From contig JBAOHL010000003.1 in NCBI GenBank assembly GCA_037045045.1, forward strand, positions 434,001 through 498,000: 64,000 nt of DNA, read 5' to 3'. This document shows positions 45,240 through 52,504 of the stretch, one piece after another. The DNA comes from Phosphoribacter sp037045045. GTDB lineage: Bacteria; Actinomycetota; Actinomycetes; Actinomycetales; Dermatophilaceae. The first letter of the stretch is position 1. Each line of letters opens with the position of its first letter. The translations under genes were made by a program, and so were the position numbers. The notes under the pieces are model-generated. The model was not told the origin of the DNA. It searched no databases and saw only the letters and a program-made list of their open reading frames with translations.

Positions 45240-45908
45240 TCAATTGGGGATCCCCTGAAGGCGCATCATCAACCACGTCGACCCGTACGAGAGAGTGGCG
45301 AGATACCGTCCCTCGTCGGCGACGATGTAGTGGTCTACGCGTCCGGAACCGTCGACGACTGCGACCCGGTTTTGGGTGATTTTGAGCAGGACAGTTGCGT
45401 TGCCCTGGTTGTCGAAGGACGACGTGATGGAGTACTGCATGGTCCACATGTCGCCTTCGACATGGGTCCCCGCCGTCAAGCGCGCCTTCGTCGAGTCTTT
45501 GATGGCGACGCACACTGGGCACGACGGACCGTTGAGCGGGTCGAGGAGATTGGGATTCGACGTCCGACTCGCGTCGTTGATGCGTTGAACGTAGTACCGA
45601 AGGAACGCCTCTGCTCCAGTGATCGTGTTCTCACGGGCGTCGGGGGGGATGCCGGGGTCGGTGGTCGGCACGCTGCTCGAGGGCGGGCCGTCGGTCGTGG
45701 TGCTCGTCGTGGAAGTGGTGGCTGTCGGGCTCGTGGACACCGTCGCACCGGTGGTGCCCGTCGGGGTTGGCTGCGGGGAAGGCGTGCACGCTCCAACGAG
45801 AAGCACGGCACCCGCACTGAGTGCCGTGACCACGCTGGTGATGGGTCGAAAGCCGGATCGAGCGGTGCCTCGCGCACCGATGCAGCCCATGCCCCATCCC
45901 CTGTCCAT
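45240..45908 (-). CDS. lipoprotein, paralogue 4 (DUF6318-like)
   Basis: 222 aa. The lipobox is VGAC with C41 after a hydrophobic segment (ITSVVTALSAGAVLL), followed by a long Thr/Ser linker (TGTTGATVSTSPTATTSTTS) and VPTTDPGIPPDARENTITGA. The domain resembles paralogue 1: EAFLRYYVQRIN, a CxxC pair in GPSCPVCVAI, and LLKITQNRVAVVDGSGRVDH near the end. Paralogues 1 and 4 thus form one subfamily (CxxC), and 2 and 3 another (C-x6-C). The stop lies 76 bp from inverted-repeat copy B. Function is unknown; surface exposure is predicted. Confidence 0.78.
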   Translation of the reverse strand: MDRGWGMGCIGARGTARSGFRPITSVVTALSAGAVLLVGACTPSPQPTPTGTTGATVSTSPTATTSTTSTTTDGPPSSSVPTTDPGIPPDARENTITGAEAFLRYYVQRINDASRTSNPNLLDPLNGPSCPVCVAIKDSTKARLTAGTHVEGDMWTMQYSITSSFDNQGNATVLLKITQNRVAVVDGSGRVDHYIVADEGRYLATLSYGSTWLMMRLQGIPN

Positions 45909-46107
45909 CCTGGTTCACCGACTCGACGAGGCGGAACGCCCAGCGGGCCACCAACCGCCCACTCGCTCCATCGAGTATGCCAACGACAGCCGCACCGCGC
46001 TCGGCGTCATCCACAGGGCCGCAGTTGGGCGGGATCGCAGCAAGGCCCGCCCATTTTCCCCCTAGGCTGCGCCGAAGCCTCCGGCCAAAGACAGCGCCGC
46101 GACACAT

Positions 46108-46164
46108 TGGCAGTTGCGGTGCGTCCTGGCAGGTCCGACCTGCCACAACGTCACCCAACTGCCA
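46108..46164. repeat. nested inverted-repeat element, copy C (best preserved)
   Basis: The outer arms TGGCAGTTG (46108-46116) and CAACTGCCA (46156-46164) pair perfectly, and the inner arms TGGCAGGTC (46127-46135) and GACCTGCCA (46137-46145) pair perfectly around one base. The result is a hairpin within a hairpin of about 57 bases. Its position is exactly 1000 bases from copy B, arm for arm. It may be a small non-autonomous palindromic element or part of the duplicated lipoprotein module. Confidence 0.75.
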
Positions 46165-46223
46165 GAGCAACACGCAACTGCCAGAACGCGGTGAACATCC
46201 AGGAACGGAGGGGCCGAACCACC

Positions 46224-46439
46224 CTGCCAGAACACGCCGACCGGCCCAGCTGCACGCACCTGCCAGAACACGCCGACCGGCCCAGCTGCACGCACCTGCC
46301 AGAACACGCCGACCGGCCCAGCTACACGCACCTGCCAGAACACGCCGACCGGCCCAGCTACACGCACCTGCCAGAACACGCCGACCGGCCCAACCGCACA
46401 CACCTGCCAGAACACGCCGACCGGCCCAACCGCACACAA
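46224..46439. repeat. 36-bp minisatellite, six contiguous copies
   Basis: Units begin CTGCCAGAACACGCCGACCG and abut without spacers at 46224, 46260, 46296, 46332, 46368 and 46404. Adjacent pairs share the same variant (GCTGC, GCTAC, AACCG at positions 26-30), suggesting successive two-unit duplications. The start CTGCCAGAAC resembles the half-site of the inverted-repeat element, so the array may have grown from its edge. It is not a CRISPR: there are no spacers. Confidence 0.92.
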
Positions 46440-46707
46440 CCGCCAGAACGCGGCGAAAGGCCGGAACAGAGGTCCGAAGTGGATGGCGAACGCGGCGAAC
46501 GGCCCGGTTGGAGGGCCGCAACCGAAGAGCCAGAACGTGCCGACCAGCCGCCAAGCAGGGCCGCACCCGCCGTCCTCCACAGGCCCGTGAGCAACGTCAT
46601 GGACAGGCCCGGTGGCTGGCCCTGGACCCCCCGGGTACCGTCGTCAGCAGGACCGGCACGACACGGCATACCGGCCCCTGGATGTTGACGCTCCCAAGGA
46701 GAAACCG

Positions 46708-48045
46708 ATGCAGCAGATCCTCGAAGCCATCCTTTCCGGTGACCGGAGCCAGGCCACGTATGCCGGCCTTGAGGTCCCCGACAGCTACCGCGCCGTGACG
46801 GTGCACAAGGACGACGTCGACATGTTCAAGGGTCGCGCGACCCGGGACAAGGACCCGCGCGAGTCGCTGCACCTCGACGACGTCCCGATCCCGTCGCTGG
46901 CGCCCGGCGAGGCGCTCATCGCGGTCATGGCCAGCGCGATCAACTACAACACCGTCTGGACCTCGATCTTCGAACCCCTGCCGACGTTCGGGTTCCTCGA
47001 GCGCTACGGCCGCACCGGCGACTACGCCAAGCGCCACGACCTGCCCTACCACATCGTCGGGTCGGACCTCGCCGGAGTCGTCCTGCGCACCGGTGACGGC
47101 GTGCACCTGTGGAAGCCCGGCCAGGAGGTCGTCGCCCACTGCCTGTCGGTCGAGCTGGAACACCACGACGGTCACGACGACACGATGATGGACCCGGAGC
47201 AGCGCATCTGGGGCTTCGAGACGAACTTCGGCGGTCTGGCCCAACTGGCCATCGTCAAGGCCAACCAGCTGATGTTCAAGCCGTCCCATCTGTCCTGGGA
47301 AGAGGCTGCCTGCCCGGGGCTGGTCAACTCCACCGCGTTCCGTCAGCTCGTGTCCAAGAACGGTGCCGCGATGAAGCTCGGCGACCGGGTCCTCATCTGG
47401 GGCGCCAGCGGCGGCCTCGGCTCGTACGCCACCCAGATGGCCCTCGCGGGTGGTGCCGAGCCGATCTGCGTCGTCTCCAGCCCGGAGAAGGCCGAGATCT
47501 GCCACAAGATGGGCGCCGAACTCGTCATCGACCGCAACGCCGAGGGCTACAAGTTCTGGAAAGACGAGGCGACCCAGGACCCCAAGGAGTGGCAGCGGCT
47601 GGGCAAGCGGATCCGCGAGCTCACCGGTGGCCACGACGTCGACATCGTCTTCGAACACCCGGGCCGGGAGACTTTCGGCGCGAGCGTCTACGTCACCCGT
47701 CGCGGCGGCACGATCGTCACGTGTGCGTCCACCTCGGGCTACATGCACGAGTACGACAACCGCTACCTGTGGATGAACCTCAAGCGCATCGTGTCCTCGC
47801 ACTTCGCCAACTACCGCGAGTCGTGGCAGGCCAACTCGCTCATCGACCGCGGGCTCATCCACCCGACGCTGTCCCGGAGCTACCCGCTGGACCAGGTCGG
47901 TCAGGCAGCCTACGACGTGCACCGCAACCTGCACCAGGGCAAGGTCGGCGTGCTGTGCCTGGCCCCCGAGGAGGGCCTCGGCGTGAGCAACCCCGAGAAG
48001 CGGGCCAAGTACGAGACCCAGATCAACCGGTTCCGCGACGTCTGA
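46708..48045 (+). CDS. ccrA: crotonyl-CoA carboxylase/reductase
   Basis: 445 aa zinc-independent MDR enzyme, the key step of the ethylmalonyl-CoA pathway: crotonyl-CoA plus CO2 and NADPH gives ethylmalonyl-CoA. Family features include ASAINYNTVWTSIFEPLPTF, HIVGSDLAGVVLRTGDGVHL, the cofactor loop WGASGGLGSYATQMA, and the CO2-pocket neighbourhood EHPGRETFGASVYVTRRGG. An AAGGAG site lies seven bases before ATG 46708; an upstream in-frame start at 46612 is rejected because it enters repeat DNA. A hairpin terminator follows. The length is standard for Ccr. Confidence 0.96.
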   Translation: MQQILEAILSGDRSQATYAGLEVPDSYRAVTVHKDDVDMFKGRATRDKDPRESLHLDDVPIPSLAPGEALIAVMASAINYNTVWTSIFEPLPTFGFLERYGRTGDYAKRHDLPYHIVGSDLAGVVLRTGDGVHLWKPGQEVVAHCLSVELEHHDGHDDTMMDPEQRIWGFETNFGGLAQLAIVKANQLMFKPSHLSWEEAACPGLVNSTAFRQLVSKNGAAMKLGDRVLIWGASGGLGSYATQMALAGGAEPICVVSSPEKAEICHKMGAELVIDRNAEGYKFWKDEATQDPKEWQRLGKRIRELTGGHDVDIVFEHPGRETFGASVYVTRRGGTIVTCASTSGYMHEYDNRYLWMNLKRIVSSHFANYRESWQANSLIDRGLIHPTLSRSYPLDQVGQAAYDVHRNLHQGKVGVLCLAPEEGLGVSNPEKRAKYETQINRFRDV

Positions 48046-48061
48046 GCGTCGCCAGCGCCCA

Positions 48062-48097
48062 CGAGACCGGCGCGGGGGTAACCCTGCGTCGGTCTCG
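48062..48097 (+). terminator. hairpin terminator of ccrA
   Basis: The arms CGAGACCGGCGC (48062-48073) and GCGTCGGTCTCG (48086-48097) form a 12-bp stem with one G-T pair and a 12-base loop, 17 bases after the ccrA stop. There is no T-tract. Confidence 0.7.
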
Positions 48098-48189
48098 CGC
48101 GTGACGGCCGAGCCGGTATGCCGCGAACCCGCTCGTCGGGGGCCTGTCCGGCGCCCCCGGGCGCCGGACACCTCGCAGGCGGAACGGCA

Positions 48190-48195
48190 TACAGT
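48190..48195 (+). promoter_or_regulatory. -10 element of a leaderless promoter for guaB1, overlapping a CGGCATAC octamer
   Basis: CGGCATACAGT contains TACAGT (48190-48195), six bases before GTG 48202. This fixes the start against the longer open frame from 48118. Confidence 0.5.
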
Positions 48196-48201
48196 GCTCG
48201 G

Positions 48202-49641
48202 GTGCGCTTCCTTGACGGGCAGACTCCGACGCTCGACCTGAGCTTCGACGACGTCTTCATGGTGCCCCGGCGCACGACGGTCGGCAGCCGCCTCGACGTC
48301 GACCTGAGGACCGCGGATGGCACCGGGAACACCATCCCTCTCGTGGTCGCCAACATGACGGCAGTCAGCGGTCGGCGGATGGCCGAGACGGTGGCCCGCC
48401 GGGGCGCGCTCGCGGTCATCCCCCAGGACATCCCCTCCGACGTCGTCGCCGACGTCGTCGACTTCGTCAAGTCACGTCATCTCGTCCACGACACGGCCGT
48501 GACGCTCACGCCGACCTCGACCGTCGGCGACGCCATGGCGGTGCTCCCCCAGCGCGCCCACGGCGCTGCCGTCGTCGTCGACGAGGCCGGCCGGCCCGTC
48601 GGCATCGTCACCGATGCCGATCTCGGCGCGGTCGACCGCTTCACCCAGGTGCACCAGGTGATGACCCGCGAGGTCGTCACGCTCGCGGACGACGTCGACC
48701 CGGAAGCCGCTTTCGAACGGCTCGGCGAGGTGCATCACCGCCTCGCTCCCGTCGTCGACGCCGAAGGCCGCCTCGTCGGCCTGCTCACCCGTGTCGGCGC
48801 CCTGCGGGCGACGCTCTACTCCCCCAACGTCGACGCGGCCGGGCGACTGCGCGTGGCCGCCGCCACAGGCGTCAACGGGGCCGTCGCCGAACGCGCTGGC
48901 CGGCTCGTCGAGGCGGGCGTGGATGTCCTCGTCCTCGACACCGCCCACGGCCACCAGGACCGGATGCTCGACGCGCTGCAAGCGGTGCGCGCCACCGGGA
49001 TCGCCGTGCCGATCGTCGCCGGGAACGTCGTAGCCGCCGACGGAGTCCGCGACCTCGTCGCCGCCGGAGCGGACATCGTCAAGGTCGGCGTAGGCCCCGG
49101 GGCGATGTGCACGACCCGGATGATGACCGGGGTGGGGCGGCCGCAGTTCTCCGCGATCCTCGAATGCGCAGCGGCGGCGAGCGAGCTCGGCGCGCACGTG
49201 TGGGCCGACGGTGGCGTGCGCCATCCCCGCGACGTCGCCCTCGCCCTGGCCGCAGGCGCCTCGAACGTCATGATCGGGACGTGGTTCGCCGGCACCTACG
49301 AGTCCCCCGGCGACCTCAAGACCGACGCCGACGGCCGACCGTTCAAGGAGTCGTTCGGGATGGCTTCAGCACGCGCCGTCGCCTCCCGAACCACCGGGGA
49401 CTCGGCGTACGCCCGGGCCCGCAAGGCCCTCTTCGAGGAGGGCATCTCCACCGCCCGGATGTACCTCGACCCGGCCCGCCCTGGCGTCGAGGACCTGCTC
49501 GACCTCATCACGGCGGGCGTTCGCTCCGCGTGCACGTATGCCGGTGCCGCGACCCTCGCGGCGTTGTGCGACAACGCCGTCGTGGGGATTCAGAGCGCCG
49601 CGGGATTCGCCGAGGGCAGGCCCCTCCACGGCTCGTGGTGA
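48202..49641 (+). CDS. guaB1: GuaB1-type GMP reductase (IMP-dehydrogenase-related)
   Basis: 479 aa. An IMPDH/GMPR barrel is interrupted by a CBS pair (about 90-205: VGDAMAVLPQRAHGAAVVVD, GIVTDADLGAVDRF). The catalytic loop is GVGPGAMCTTRMMTGVG with C303, preceded by the substrate strand VAGNVVAADG. Actinobacterial GuaB1 has been shown in mycobacteria to be a GMP reductase (GMP plus NADPH to IMP plus ammonia), not an IMP dehydrogenase, with CBS-dependent control by ATP and GTP. A leaderless start at GTG 48202 gives the usual family length. Confidence 0.9.
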   Translation: MRFLDGQTPTLDLSFDDVFMVPRRTTVGSRLDVDLRTADGTGNTIPLVVANMTAVSGRRMAETVARRGALAVIPQDIPSDVVADVVDFVKSRHLVHDTAVTLTPTSTVGDAMAVLPQRAHGAAVVVDEAGRPVGIVTDADLGAVDRFTQVHQVMTREVVTLADDVDPEAAFERLGEVHHRLAPVVDAEGRLVGLLTRVGALRATLYSPNVDAAGRLRVAAATGVNGAVAERAGRLVEAGVDVLVLDTAHGHQDRMLDALQAVRATGIAVPIVAGNVVAADGVRDLVAAGADIVKVGVGPGAMCTTRMMTGVGRPQFSAILECAAAASELGAHVWADGGVRHPRDVALALAAGASNVMIGTWFAGTYESPGDLKTDADGRPFKESFGMASARAVASRTTGDSAYARARKALFEEGISTARMYLDPARPGVEDLLDLITAGVRSACTYAGAATLAALCDNAVVGIQSAAGFAEGRPLHGSW

Positions 49642-49789
49642 ACCCGACACCACGAGCGGGCCGCGGCCGGAGAATGGATCGTCGCGCCGGCTGCGCCGGG
49701 CATAAACGCCCGCTGCGTCGCGGCATACCTGCAAGGATGAGGCGCGGCCGGTGGCCGACCCCGCCCATGGCTACCTACGAGGATGAGGC

Positions 49790-51658
49790 ATGACCCCGGA
49801 CGTCGAACTCACGGAGATCCGCGACTTCCTCGCCCTGCACCCACCGTTCGACACCCTCCCACCGCCGGTGCTCGACACGCTGCCCGGGGACCTGCGCATC
49901 GAGTACTTCCGACGCGGGACCTACCTCGTGGCCATCGGTCGGGACAACCACCACCTGTACGTCCTGCGCTCGGGGGCCGTCGACGTCCACGACGACCAGG
50001 GCGCCCTCGTGGATCGCGGCGAGGCCGGCGCCTGTTTCGGGTCGATCACCCTCGTCAACGGCAACCCGTCGATGATGGACGCCCTTGCCATCGAGGACTC
50101 CCTCGTGCTCGTCATGCGCGAGGAGACCTTCCACGCGCTCGGCCGCGACCACCCCGAATTCGCCCGGTTCTTCGACCTACAACGCAAGCACCGGATGGGC
50201 CAGGCGGTAGCCACCCAACAGCTCTCGGTCACCGGCGGGCCCTATCTCAAGTCACGGGTCAACGACCTGCTCAGCCGGGCGCCGGTGACCACGCCGACGA
50301 CCACCACCATCGCGGACGCCGCGCGGGAGATGTCCGCCGCGGGCATCTCCTCCCTGCTGGTCATGGACGGGAACCGACTGGCCGGCATCGTCACCGACCG
50401 CGACTTGCGCAACCGGGTCCTCGCCGCCGGTCGGGACCCGGCCGCCCCGGTGTCGACGATCATGACGACCGACCCGGTGACCTCCACGGTCGACACCCCG
50501 GCGTTCGAGGCCATGCTCGAGATGGTGCGCCGGAGCATCCACCACCTGCCGATCCTCGAGAACGGGCGTCCCGTCGGCATCATCACGACGACCGACATCA
50601 TGCGCCTGGAGCGGTCCAACCCCATCAACCTCGTCGGCGACATCCGCGAACAGCGTGACGTCGAGAGCGTCGCCACGGTCAGCTCCCGGCTCGGATCGGT
50701 CGTCGAGGCGCTGGTCGCCCAGGACGCCTCGGCCGACGACATCGGGCGAGTCGTCACGTCGATCGGCGACGCGACGGTGCGGCGCCTCATCGCCCTGGCC
50801 GAGCGGCAGTACGGCCCGCCGCCGGTGCCCTACTGCTGGGTGACCCTCGGCTCCCGGGCCCGCTTGGAGCAGGCCTTGGCGGCCGACCAGGACAACGCGA
50901 TGATCGTCAGCGACGAGCGCCAGCCCGAGCACAAGCCCTACTTCCTCGACGTCGCGACCTTCGTCACCGACGGCTTGGTCAAGTGCGGCTACCCGCCGTG
51001 CCCGGGCGGCGTCATGGCCACCCACCCCAAGCTGCGGGCCAGGCTGAAGACCTGGCACAAGGCGTTTACCGATTGGTTCACCGAGCCCACCCCGGACAAC
51101 GTCCTGCAGGCGAGCATCTTCTTCGACATGCGTCCGGTGCACGGCGACTCGAGTCTGTATGCCGGCCTGCAGCGCCACGTCCTGGAGATGGCGCCGTCCT
51201 CGAAGCGATTCCTCGCCCACCTGGCCAAGCGCGCCGTCGAGCGCGAGCCCCCATTGGGGTTCTTCCGTGGGTTCGTCCTCGAACGACACGGCGAACACAA
51301 GGACACCCTGGACATCAAGAAGGGCGGCGTCGGGGCCGTCGTCGAGTTGGCCCGGGTCCACGCGCTGTCCGTGGGCTCTCCTGCGGTCAACACCCGGGCG
51401 AGGATCAACGCGACGGTGGCAGCCGGGGTGATGAACCTCGACCGGGGCGAGGACCTGCGCGACGCGTTCGAGTTCATCAGTTACGTCCGGCTGCGCCACC
51501 AGGCCGAACAAGTCCGCGAAGGTCAGCCGATCGACAACTTCGTGGCACCTGACGCGTTGAGCTCGTTCGACAAGCGTCACCTGCGCGAGGCCTTCGGCAT
51601 CTTGCGCGCAGCGCAGGCGAGCTTGAGTCACCGTTACCCGTTGACCTACATGTCCTGA
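49790..51658 (+). CDS. cyclic-nucleotide-binding / CBS / DUF294 nucleotidyltransferase-like protein
   Basis: 622 aa multi-domain protein. In order: a cNMP-binding beta barrel (about 20-130, with YLVAIGRDNHHLYVLRSGAV), two CBS motifs (about 165-280, ISSLLVMDGNRLAGIVTDRD and VGIITTTDIMRLERSN), a DUF294 nucleotidyltransferase-like domain (about 290-440, GSRARLEQALAADQDNAM, where DxD fits metal binding), and a helical C-terminal domain. It likely senses nucleotides and modifies or regulates a partner. The exonuclease gene begins five bases after its stop, so the two form an operon. Confidence 0.9.
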   Translation: MTPDVELTEIRDFLALHPPFDTLPPPVLDTLPGDLRIEYFRRGTYLVAIGRDNHHLYVLRSGAVDVHDDQGALVDRGEAGACFGSITLVNGNPSMMDALAIEDSLVLVMREETFHALGRDHPEFARFFDLQRKHRMGQAVATQQLSVTGGPYLKSRVNDLLSRAPVTTPTTTTIADAAREMSAAGISSLLVMDGNRLAGIVTDRDLRNRVLAAGRDPAAPVSTIMTTDPVTSTVDTPAFEAMLEMVRRSIHHLPILENGRPVGIITTTDIMRLERSNPINLVGDIREQRDVESVATVSSRLGSVVEALVAQDASADDIGRVVTSIGDATVRRLIALAERQYGPPPVPYCWVTLGSRARLEQALAADQDNAMIVSDERQPEHKPYFLDVATFVTDGLVKCGYPPCPGGVMATHPKLRARLKTWHKAFTDWFTEPTPDNVLQASIFFDMRPVHGDSSLYAGLQRHVLEMAPSSKRFLAHLAKRAVEREPPLGFFRGFVLERHGEHKDTLDIKKGGVGAVVELARVHALSVGSPAVNTRARINATVAAGVMNLDRGEDLRDAFEFISYVRLRHQAEQVREGQPIDNFVAPDALSSFDKRHLREAFGILRAAQASLSHRYPLTYMS

Positions 51659-51663
51659 CCGCG

Positions 51664-52350
51664 ATGTTCCTCCGCCCACCGACCCCGTACCGCCGCCGGG
51701 ACAAGCTGCTGCAGACCGTCCTCGCCGGACCCATGCGCGACTACCTCACGGTGCCGCTGCCCGAGCCGACGACCGACGTCCGCGATCTCAAGCTGCTCGC
51801 CGTCGACGTGGAAACCACGGGCATGGACCCACGCCGAGACGAGATACTCAGCGTCGGCTTCGTCCCCATCGACGGGTTGTCTATCGACCTCTCTCGGGCC
51901 CGCCGCTACGTCGTGCGCTCCGACCGTGGGGTGGGCCAGAGCGCCGCGATCCACGGCATCACCGACGACGCCGTCGCCTCGGGGACGCCGCTGCTGCACG
52001 TGCTCACCGAGGTGCTCTCGGCCCTGCGCGGCCGGGTCTTGTTGGCCCACTTCACCGACATGGAGGAGGGGTTCATCTCGGTGGGCTGCAATCGGATCTT
52101 CGGGGCCCGGATGCCCTGCACGCGCATCGACACCCTCGAACTGCAACGGCGGATCATCGTCGGACACCGGCACGGCGAGGCACCCCCCGGCACGCTGCGA
52201 CTATGGGCCGCCCGCCGCCGTTACGGATTGCCGGTGTACCGAGCCCACCAGGCCCTCGTCGACGCGATTGCCTGCGCCGAGTTGTTCCTCGCGCAGGTGG
52301 CCGAGATGACCACGGCGGGGCCCATCACCCTCAAGGACCTCGCCTCCTGA
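51664..52350 (+). CDS. DnaQ-like 3'-5' exonuclease
   Basis: 228 aa DEDDh-family nuclease. Motif Exo I is LAVDVETTGMD (D48 and E50), Exo II the AHFTDMEEGF aspartate, and Exo III the YRAHQALVDAIAC His and Asp about five residues apart. It is close to the epsilon-like exonuclease that follows DUF294/CBS genes in other bacteria, by recall. Whether it acts on DNA, RNA or a small nucleotide is unknown. It shares an operon with the preceding regulator-like protein and ends before a hairpin shared with the convergent dehydrogenase. Confidence 0.88.
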   Translation: MFLRPPTPYRRRDKLLQTVLAGPMRDYLTVPLPEPTTDVRDLKLLAVDVETTGMDPRRDEILSVGFVPIDGLSIDLSRARRYVVRSDRGVGQSAAIHGITDDAVASGTPLLHVLTEVLSALRGRVLLAHFTDMEEGFISVGCNRIFGARMPCTRIDTLELQRRIIVGHRHGEAPPGTLRLWAARRRYGLPVYRAHQALVDAIACAELFLAQVAEMTTAGPITLKDLAS

Positions 52351-52438
52351 CCGTTCGCCTCGACAGGCGACCCGACGCCGCCGGGGCGAGACCCCACTGC
52401 CGGGCGGGTCAACGGCACGCGAGCGCCACCCGACACTG

Positions 52439-52504
52439 CGATCGGCACAGGCACGGCATACCAGCCCCAGCGGCCACACCGGGACCGGATGCCGTGCCGA
52501 TCGG
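52439..52504. terminator. bidirectional hairpin between convergent genes
   Basis: The arms GGCACGGCAT (52450-52459) and ATGCCGTGCC (52489-52498) pair perfectly over ten bases, and the outer CGATC (52439-52443) and GATCG (52499-52503) add five pairs with a six-base bulge on the left. It directly abuts the dehydrogenase stop at 52505. The left arm contains a CGGCATAC octamer. Confidence 0.6.

Larger units (their letters stand above)
45909..46707. other. 799-bp gene-free region rich in repeats
   Basis: Between paralogue 4 and ccrA I see no convincing gene. It holds the duplicated block CGAGTATGCCAACG (45972-45985), inverted-repeat copy C (46108-46164), an extra half-site CAACTGCCA (46175-46183), a six-copy 36-bp minisatellite (46224-46439) and degenerate copies of its unit to about 46470. 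An open frame crosses it on the plus strand only because the repeat unit is a multiple of three. A CGGCATAC octamer at 46665 lies near the ccrA end. Confidence 0.7.

Noticed and set aside
46224..46439. Possible CRISPR array
   Set aside because: Units of 36 bp abut directly with no unique spacers, and no cas gene is in the window.
44871..46688. A 605-aa plus-strand frame across paralogue 4 and the minisatellite
   Set aside because: It is antisense to a lipoprotein with a clear lipobox. The frame stays open because the repeat unit is 36 bp, and the product has biased composition.
46612..46707. N-terminal extension of ccrA from 46612
   Set aside because: It reads into repeat-rich DNA without homology, and ATG 46708 has a strong AAGGAG site and family-typical N-terminus.
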